From: DASSKA01 sp035765755
Lineage (GTDB): Bacteria; Actinomycetota; Actinomycetes; Propionibacteriales; Nocardioidaceae
Assembly (NCBI GenBank): GCA_035765755.1
Contig: DASTWW010000188.1
Location: 1-5,062, forward strand
DNA: 5,062 nt
Direction of reading: 5' to 3'
Both the position numbers and the translations under genes were made by a program. Positions 1-3,862 of this stretch are shown here, piece by piece. The notes beneath the pieces are model-generated. The model did no database searches. It saw only the letters and a program-made list of their open reading frames with translations, and was not told the origin of the DNA. Each line of letters starts with the position of its first letter. The stretch's first letter is position 1.

Positions 1-402
1 GACCTGACCCGGCAGGTGCACCCTGAGGACGACGAGCCGTTCATCCTGCACCCGGGCGAGTTCGAGCTCGGGTCGACGTACGAAGTGGTCAGTCTGCCCG
101 ACGACGTGGCCGCCCGGCTGGAGGGCAAGTCCTCCCTCGGCCGCCTGGGGCTGCTCACGCACTCCACCGCCGGCTTCATCGACCCCGGCTTCTCCGGGCA
201 CGTGACCCTCGAGCTGTCCAACGTGGCGACGCTGCCGATCAAGCTGTGGCCGGGGATGAAGATCGGCCAACTGTGCTTCTTCCGGCTGTCGTCGCCGGCC
301 GAGCACCCGTACGGCTCGGAGAAGTACGGCTCCCGCTACCAGGGGCAGCGCGGGCCCACACCGTCGCGGTCCTACCTGAACTTCCATCGCACCGAGGTGT
401 GA
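1..402 (+). CDS. dcd: dCTP deaminase, probably the bifunctional dUMP-forming type (5' end cut by window)
   Basis: Deaminates dCTP in the cytoplasm to supply dUMP for thymidylate synthesis. The reading frame is open from the first base, so the gene starts outside the window: 133 residues are visible and about 55-60 are missing against a usual length near 190. The GTG at 16 is internal, because homologous sequence (DLTRQVHPED) runs through it. Visible residues 41-50 (EGKSSLGRLG) form the phosphate-binding segment. Residues 54-74 hold HSTAGFIDPGFSGH followed by TLELSN, whose Glu71 corresponds to the catalytic glutamate. The C-terminal YGSRYQGQRGPTPSRS segment is the lid typical of the family. 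The HSTAGFID form resembles the M. tuberculosis enzyme, which hydrolyses dCTP directly to dUMP, rather than E. coli Dcd (HVTAHRID); bifunctionality is inferred from this likeness. The gene converges on the minus-strand small gene at 476-634 and ends just before a strong hairpin. Confidence 0.96.
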   Translation, partial: DLTRQVHPEDDEPFILHPGEFELGSTYEVVSLPDDVAARLEGKSSLGRLGLLTHSTAGFIDPGFSGHVTLELSNVATLPIKLWPGMKIGQLCFFRLSSPAEHPYGSEKYGSRYQGQRGPTPSRSYLNFHRTEV

Positions 403-410
403 GGACACGG

Positions 411-447
411 CAGGGCCGCCGCCCACGGTGGTGAGGCGGCGGCCCTG
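411..447. terminator. Strong hairpin between convergent genes, probable bidirectional terminator
   Basis: Bases 411-423 (CAGGGCCGCCGCC) pair perfectly with 435-447 (GGCGGCGGCCCTG), giving a 13-bp, almost all-GC stem with an 11-base loop. It begins 9 bases after the dcd stop and lies 29 bases beyond the stop of the minus-strand small gene, so it is placed to end transcription from both sides. Neither side has a T tract, which is common for actinobacterial terminators but leaves the mechanism unproven. Confidence 0.75.
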
Positions 448-475
448 GGTCTGTGGAGGTCGGCCGTTCGGTGGA

Positions 476-634
476 TCAGTTGTCGATGCGGTCGGCCAGG
501 TGGTGCAGCCCCCGGGCGATCGCCCGGCGGGGGTGTCGGCGTGGGCCGGGCATCTGCGCACGCTGCCGGACCGCGATCCGCTCCTCGATGATCCTCGGCA
601 CGGCCTTGTCGAAGAAGTAGTCCCGTTCAGTCAT
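476..634 (-). CDS. Small basic protein of unknown function, 52 residues
   Basis: I do not recognise a named family. The frame reads ATG at 634-632 to TGA at 478-476 and encodes a protein beginning MTERDYFFDKAVPRIIEER and ending RGLHHLADRIDN. The N-terminal third is acidic and aromatic. The middle (residues 22-41) is rich in Arg and Pro, and the last dozen residues look like a short amphipathic helix. There is no signal peptide or membrane segment. Coding support is good: about nine in ten codons end in G or C, as in neighbouring genes, and a Shine-Dalgarno AAGGA (minus strand, 647-643) sits 8 bases before the ATG. It may be the last gene of the transcript that carries the RHH and DUF4097 genes, since no terminator is evident between them. 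It ends just before the two-way hairpin at 411-447. Gene finders may miss it because of its size. Confidence 0.72.
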   Translation of the reverse strand: MTERDYFFDKAVPRIIEERIAVRQRAQMPGPRRHPRRAIARGLHHLADRIDN

Positions 635-782
635 CGCGTAGGTCCTTGTCTCTGCTGTTCCTGCTAGCCATCGTGTGACGCCGGGCGGGTGCGTCGCCTG
701 ATCGCCGTTGCTCGGTTCTGCGGGTCGCCTCGCTCGGGGCGGGGTCGTCGTCCAGGCCGTTCCACAGCCATGACACTCTCAT
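627..782 (-). CDS. Possible 51-residue small protein overlapping the next gene (uncertain)
   Basis: An ATG at 782-780 opens a 51-codon frame that starts MRVSWLWNGLDDDPAPSEA and continues as a polar, Arg-rich stretch. Its TGA (629-627) overlaps the start of the 52-residue gene, so the junction reads ATGACTGA, the sort of overlap seen in translationally coupled genes. A GGGGGTG sequence (793-787) stands 4 bases before the ATG and could pair with the 16S anti-Shine-Dalgarno. The start is 22 bases after the DUF4097 stop. Against it, roughly a quarter of codons end in A or T, clearly more than in its neighbours, and the codon quality worsens in the second half. It could equally be non-coding spacer. 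If real, its function is unknown. Confidence 0.3.
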   Translation of the reverse strand: MRVSWLWNGLDDDPAPSEATRRTEQRRSGDAPARRHTMASRNSRDKDLRDD

Positions 783-804
783 CGAGCACCCCCAATTTCG
801 GTTC

Positions 805-1623
805 TCACAGCTGCTCCAAGGTGATGTCGCCGCTGACCGTCTTGGCCCGCAGCTCGATGTAGTCCTGGCCCTCGCCAGGCTGGCCGGCTCCCTCGAGGTT
901 GCTCGAGACGGACCCGGTCATGCAGGTGATGTCGGTCCAGACCGGGATGCCGGCCGGGACGCCGACGTGGATGTCGCCGGACACGTTCTTCGCAGTCAGC
1001 CGGCCGCGGTGCAGCCGGTCGACCTGGAGGTCCCCGGACGCCGTACCGAGCTCGACGCCGTTGCGCGCGTCACGGACCCGCAGGTCGCCCGAGCCGGACT
1101 TGACCGCCACCGGGCCGTCGGCGGTCTCGATCTCAACGTCGCCGGAGCCGGTGGAGACGCTGCCCGGTCCGCCGAGGTGGGTGACCGCGACGTCGCCGGA
1201 GCCGGACTTGACCCGCAGCTCGCCGCCGGCGGAGTCGACCAGGAGGTCGCCCGAGCCGGTCTCGACGACCACCTCCTCGGCGACGTCCTGGAGGCGTACG
1301 TCGCCCGAGCCGGTCCGGATCCGGGCCGCGCCCAGCCGACCTGCGGCGCTCACGTCCGCCGAGCCGAGCTTGGTGGCCAGGTCGCTGCCGGTCGGCACGG
1401 TGGCCCGGACCTGCAGGTCGTTGCTGCCGAACAGCCCGCTGTGGTGCTTCGGGGCGATCACGACGATCTCGGTGCCGCGCTGCTCCACGACGACCTCGTC
1501 GGCGAACTTGCCCTCGACGTCGACGACGGTGCGGTCGGTGTCCTCGGCGCGTACGGCGACGTCGCCGGAGCCGATCTCGACGTACAGCGACGCCGGGCCG
1601 GGGGTGGAGAAGATGTTCTGCAT
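805..1623 (-). CDS. DUF4097 beta-strand repeat protein, cytosolic
   Basis: A 272-residue protein of the DUF4097 'putative adhesin' class; the biochemical role is unknown. Its hallmark is a repeated G-S-G-D plus hydrophobic motif. The Asp residues fall at 90, 108, 126, 144, 162, 180 and 198, an exact 18-residue period, flanked by looser copies at 21, 217 and 266. Each unit alternates hydrophobic and polar residues like the rung of a beta-solenoid. There is no signal peptide, lipobox, membrane segment or sorting motif, so the 'adhesin' label is probably misleading and the protein should stay in the cytoplasm. Cys234 is the only cysteine. The start MQNIFSTPGP is supported by AGAAGG (1634-1629), 5 bases upstream. 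It follows the RHH gene by 72 bases with no clear terminator between them, so co-transcription is likely and suggests joint function. Confidence 0.88.
   Translation of the reverse strand: MQNIFSTPGPASLYVEIGSGDVAVRAEDTDRTVVDVEGKFADEVVVEQRGTEIVVIAPKHHSGLFGSNDLQVRATVPTGSDLATKLGSADVSAAGRLGAARIRTGSGDVRLQDVAEEVVVETGSGDLLVDSAGGELRVKSGSGDVAVTHLGGPGSVSTGSGDVEIETADGPVAVKSGSGDLRVRDARNGVELGTASGDLQVDRLHRGRLTAKNVSGDIHVGVPAGIPVWTDITCMTGSVSSNLEGAGQPGEGQDYIELRAKTVSGDITLEQL
1024..1368 (-). repeat. 54-bp (18-codon) tandem repeat region within the DUF4097 gene
   Basis: Seven consecutive protein repeats are encoded here, each carrying an (S/T)-(G/A)-S-(G/A)-D core. The similarity also shows at DNA level: GAGCCGGACTTGACC occurs identically at 1091-1105 and 1199-1213 on the plus strand, and GTCGCC(G/C)GAGCCGG recurs many times. 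The units are diverged rather than identical, so this looks like an old internal duplication kept by structural constraint, not a recent slippage tract. Confidence 0.8.
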
Positions 1624-1695
1624 GGGTGCCTTCTTCCGTGCGCAGGCTGGGCTACCGAGCCGGCGCCGCCGGTCGGTGCGGTGGTGGTATCGGGG

Positions 1696-2256
1696 TCAGA
1701 TCCAGCCGGTCATCCGCCGCTGGGTCCGGCGGCCCGAGCGCGTGCCCAGGCCTTCGAAGTAGGGGATGCTGGACAGGTCGATGTCGACGTTGATCGCGTG
1801 CTCGCGGGTGGCGGCGCGGACCAGGTTGACCAGCCAGCTGTTGAGCGAGTGCCCGCTCTTGGCGGCGAGCTCCTCGGCCTTGAACTTGACCGACTCGGGG
1901 ATGCGGAGGGTGATTCGGGCGACGTTGCCGTCCTCGTCCTCCTCGTCCTCGGGCGGTGCCGGGGCGTGGGGTGCCGTGGGGGCCTTCGGCGCCGCGGGCG
2001 CCTGGAGCGGCATGGTGGGTACGTCGACCACGAACTGTGGCTCCCGACCCTTCAGCCGGACGTCCACGGTGCCGGCGCCGAGCTCGTTCGTGATCTCGGC
2101 GGCCGCCTGGGACAGCGCGTCCATCAGCGCCAGCCGGACGGCGGGGTCGAGGGCCAGGGCGAGCCGCTCCGCGGCGGCCTTCGCCTCGGGGCCGCCGGCC
2201 TCGGCCGCGGCCGTGAGGTCCCGGCGGAGGCTCTCGACGTAGGGGGTGATGTCCAT
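1696..2256 (-). CDS. Ribbon-helix-helix DNA-binding protein (HicB-like C-terminal fold), probable autoregulator
   Basis: A probable DNA-binding regulator of 186 residues. Residues 1-80 are mostly helical, ending in a short beta-like segment (GTVDVRLKG, then QFVVDVP); I do not recognise this domain. Residues 82-109 are an Ala/Pro linker running into an acidic patch (PPEDEEDEDG). Residues 112-151 form the ribbon-helix-helix: strand VARITLRIP, a helix from ESVKFKAEELAAK, then a second helix SLNSWLVNLVRAAT. A tail ends GRRTQRRMTGWI. Annotation pipelines would probably call it a HicB-family antitoxin because of the RHH part, but the N-terminus lacks the usual HicB domain pattern and no HicA toxin is adjacent. 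The start is chosen as ATG 2256; GTG codons at 2262 and 2265 are in frame. None has a good Shine-Dalgarno, and the promoter spacing suggests leaderless translation from the ATG. It is the first gene before the DUF4097 gene. Confidence 0.85.
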   Translation of the reverse strand: MDITPYVESLRRDLTAAAEAGGPEAKAAAERLALALDPAVRLALMDALSQAAAEITNELGAGTVDVRLKGREPQFVVDVPTMPLQAPAAPKAPTAPHAPAPPEDEEDEDGNVARITLRIPESVKFKAEELAAKSGHSLNSWLVNLVRAATREHAINVDIDLSSIPYFEGLGTRSGRRTQRRMTGWI

Positions 2257-2292
2257 GGCCACCACTGTGACATCACTGTGATGTCATGTCAA
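2257..2292 (-). promoter_or_regulatory. Putative promoter of the RHH-DUF4097 unit, leaderless
   Basis: On the minus strand TTGACA (2292-2287) matches the -35 consensus. After 17 bases comes CACAGT (2269-2264), a weak -10 that keeps only the A at position 2, the A at position 4 and the final T. Seven bases further on is the ATG at 2256, exactly where transcription would start, and no usable Shine-Dalgarno precedes it (only GGTGG two bases away). This fits a leaderless mRNA, frequent in actinobacteria. The -10 is the weak point of the call. Confidence 0.5.
2268..2286. promoter_or_regulatory. Perfect 19-bp inverted repeat, probable operator
   Basis: TGACATCACTGTGATGTCA is a perfect palindrome with 9-bp arms around one central base. 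It lies between the -35 and the putative -10 of the RHH gene and overlaps the edge of the latter. CACTGTGA is also directly repeated at 2263-2270 and 2274-2281, an 11-bp offset of one helical turn, as RHH dimers often prefer. Binding of the RHH product here would block its own promoter. The minus strand also contains AGTGA-TG-TCAC, which resembles the BldD box, so a global developmental regulator is an alternative ligand. Confidence 0.6.
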
Positions 2293-2383
2293 CACCTTTC
2301 TGACGTCGCGCGTGGCGTCGTCCGGCGTCATCTGGTGTCAGTGCTCGGCTCGGCGACGTCATCCGGGTGTCGGATGGCATGCA

Positions 2384-2414
2384 ACAGGGGCCGCCCGAGA
2401 CGAGCGGCCCCTGT
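2384..2414 (-). terminator. Hairpin terminator downstream of the S53 peptidase gene
   Basis: ACAGGGGCCGC (2384-2394) pairs perfectly with GCGGCCCCTGT (2404-2414) around a 9-base loop; a G-T pair and a further C-G pair can extend the stem. It lies about 30 bases past the peptidase stop and upstream of the RHH promoter, so it probably insulates the two units. No long T run follows. Confidence 0.65.
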
Positions 2415-2437
2415 CGGGGCCCAGCGTATGGGCCCTG
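2415..2437 (-). terminator. Second, smaller hairpin just after the peptidase stop
   Basis: GGGCCCA (2417-2423) and TGGGCCC (2429-2435) form a 7-bp perfect stem with a 5-base loop, extendable outward by a G-T and a C-G pair. Its near end is only about 6 bases past the peptidase stop codon. With the larger hairpin at 2384-2414 it makes a tandem terminator or a 3'-end stabiliser of the peptidase mRNA. Confidence 0.45.
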
Positions 2438-2442
2438 GCGGG

Positions 2443-3645
2443 TCAGAAGGCGCCGGCCCCGTTCGGGGTGCCGAGGCCGGTCGGCCCGTCCCAGCCGTTG
2501 CGGGCGTTGCACCACTGCGTCGTGGGGCAACTGCCGTTGCTTCCGCTGGTCACGTCGAACAGCGCGCCCGGGTTGGAGTAGGGGATCGCGTTCGCGTAGC
2601 CGCTGGTCTTCCCGGACAGCGCGTACACCGAGGCGATGATCGGCGAGGACTCGCTGGTGCCGCCGATCTGCCCCCACGTGGAGGAGCGTCGGTTGGCCGG
2701 GTAGTAGACGGCCAGCCCGCCGTAGTTCGGGTCCGCGGCCGCCGACACGTCGGCCATCGCCCGCATGCTGCAGCCGGTGTCGAAGCCTGCCGCCGCGGCC
2801 AGCGCCGCGTTGTACGCCGAGCAGCCGGACCCGGCCCCGCTCCACACGCTCTCCGACCAGCCGCGGGAGGTCCCGTTCGCCTGCCTCAGCGTGGTTCCGC
2901 CGACCGCGGTCACGTAGGAGGAGTCGGCCGGGTAGCTGCCGCCCTGGTAGCCGTTGTCGCCGGTGGACGCGGTCACCGCGATGCCCGGGTGGTCGTAGTA
3001 GCTGCCGTACGTGGAGTCGGCGGCGTCACTGCCGCCGTAGCTGTTGGAGATGGCGGCCACGCCGGGCTGCTGCGAGGCGGTGATCACCGCCTGTCCCAGG
3101 TTGGCGAAGGAGTTGGTGGAGGCCTGGACGACCAGGATCTTGCAGTCCGGGCAGGCCGCGGACACCGCGTCCACGTCGAGGGCCTGCTCCTGGTCCCAGC
3201 CGACGTCGGTGCGCGGGTAGTTGGTGCCGCCGTTCTGGTCCATGATCGTCAGGCAGCCGTTCGCCGTCGTACAGGCGGAAAGGCCGAAGTGGCTGCGGAA
3301 GGTGGCCAGGTCCTGCTCCAGGCTCGGGTAGCCGTACGCGTCGACGATGGCGACGGTCCGTCCGCCGGAGCTGAGCCCGGTGAGGTTGTAGGCGTCCTGG
3401 AGCTGGGCCGGCGTCAGCGCCGTGGACGGCGGCGTGCTGGACCTCTGGACGCTGCCGTCGGGCCTGACCATCAGCATGGCGTGGCAGTTGGCCTGGCCCC
3501 GGGACAGCACCGCGTGGCAGACCCGGGTCGGGTGCAGCCGCTGGGCGGACGTCTGGGCGGCGTTGGCGGATGGGACGGCGGCGCCGAGGCCGGCGACCGC
3601 CAGGGCTGCGGCGGCGATCGCCGAGCCCAGCAGTGTTCTTCTCAT
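2443..3645 (-). CDS. Secreted S53 (sedolisin-type) serine-carboxyl peptidase
   Basis: An exported endopeptidase of 400 residues, expected to work outside the cell, probably at acidic pH. Residues 1-29 are a signal peptide (MRRT, then a hydrophobic Ala/Leu core, cleavage near SANA-AQT). A pro-segment of only about 45 residues follows; the mature domain probably begins near LTPAQLQDAYNLTG (77-90). Catalytic residues fit S53 spacing: Glu153 and Asp157 in EQALD, oxyanion Asp230 in STGDNG, and nucleophile Ser331 in GGTSESSP. Near the C-terminus FDVTSG and GWDGPTGLG match the family's calcium site. Ten cysteines fall in close pairs (43/54, 125/131, 165/168, 275/292, 373/379), suggesting five disulfides. 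The start at 3645 is preferred over an upstream in-frame ATG at 3804 because it begins the signal peptide and has GAGGAG (3656-3651) 5 bases ahead. It is transcribed alone, with its own terminator. Confidence 0.93.
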   Translation of the reverse strand: MRRTLLGSAIAAAALAVAGLGAAVPSANAAQTSAQRLHPTRVCHAVLSRGQANCHAMLMVRPDGSVQRSSTPPSTALTPAQLQDAYNLTGLSSGGRTVAIVDAYGYPSLEQDLATFRSHFGLSACTTANGCLTIMDQNGGTNYPRTDVGWDQEQALDVDAVSAACPDCKILVVQASTNSFANLGQAVITASQQPGVAAISNSYGGSDAADSTYGSYYDHPGIAVTASTGDNGYQGGSYPADSSYVTAVGGTTLRQANGTSRGWSESVWSGAGSGCSAYNAALAAAAGFDTGCSMRAMADVSAAADPNYGGLAVYYPANRRSSTWGQIGGTSESSPIIASVYALSGKTSGYANAIPYSNPGALFDVTSGSNGSCPTTQWCNARNGWDGPTGLGTPNGAGAF

Positions 3646-3862
3646 CGAGGCTCCTCGTGGGTGCGGGGGCCTCAATTTCGCCCCGAGAAGGGGCGATTGT
3701 CCATGACTGTGAGGGTTCAGGAATTTGCGGTTGCACGAACCTGCAGTTTTGGGCTCTGGACGGTGGGGTCTGGGTGTGGTGCGCGTACGACGAGGGGCGG
3801 CCACAACGTTGACATGCCGCGCCGGCGGCCACTCAATGCCGCGCGGGTGACCGCTCGACGGG
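3646..3862 (-). promoter_or_regulatory. Upstream region of the peptidase gene with a leader hairpin
   Basis: This 217-bp gap separates the Fe-S reductase stop from the peptidase start. The section around 3670-3760 has more A and T than its surroundings, as expected of a promoter, but I cannot assign -35 and -10 boxes with confidence. A 7-bp hairpin (TCGCCCC 3678-3684 with GGGGCGA 3690-3696, 5-base loop) lies about 33-51 bases before the peptidase ATG and would be in its 5' leader. ATGCCGCGC is directly repeated at 3814-3822 and 3836-3844. No convincing terminator for the Fe-S gene is visible. Confidence 0.4.

Noticed and set aside
1024..1368. A CRISPR array or intergenic tandem repeat
   Set aside because: The repeats are in frame, diverged and translate into a regular protein motif; there are no conserved repeats with unique spacers.
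1696..2256. A HicAB toxin-antitoxin system
   Set aside because: Only the RHH part resembles HicB. No small HicA-like double-stranded RNA-binding toxin gene lies on either side.
2273..2845. A 190-codon minus-strand frame overlapping the peptidase 3' end
   Set aside because: It is Arg-rich, out of frame with the clearly homologous peptidase, and runs through both terminator hairpins.
3646..3804. N-terminal extension of the peptidase to the in-frame ATG at 3804
   Set aside because: The extension is Pro/Arg-rich and would bury the signal peptide inside the protein, whereas the ATG at 3645 has a strong GAGGAG and starts a classical signal sequence.
3809..3837. A plus-strand promoter-like sequence (TTGACA, 17 bases, CTCAAT)
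   Set aside because: It would read antisense into the Fe-S reductase gene, there is no plus-strand gene after it, and the -10 match is poor.
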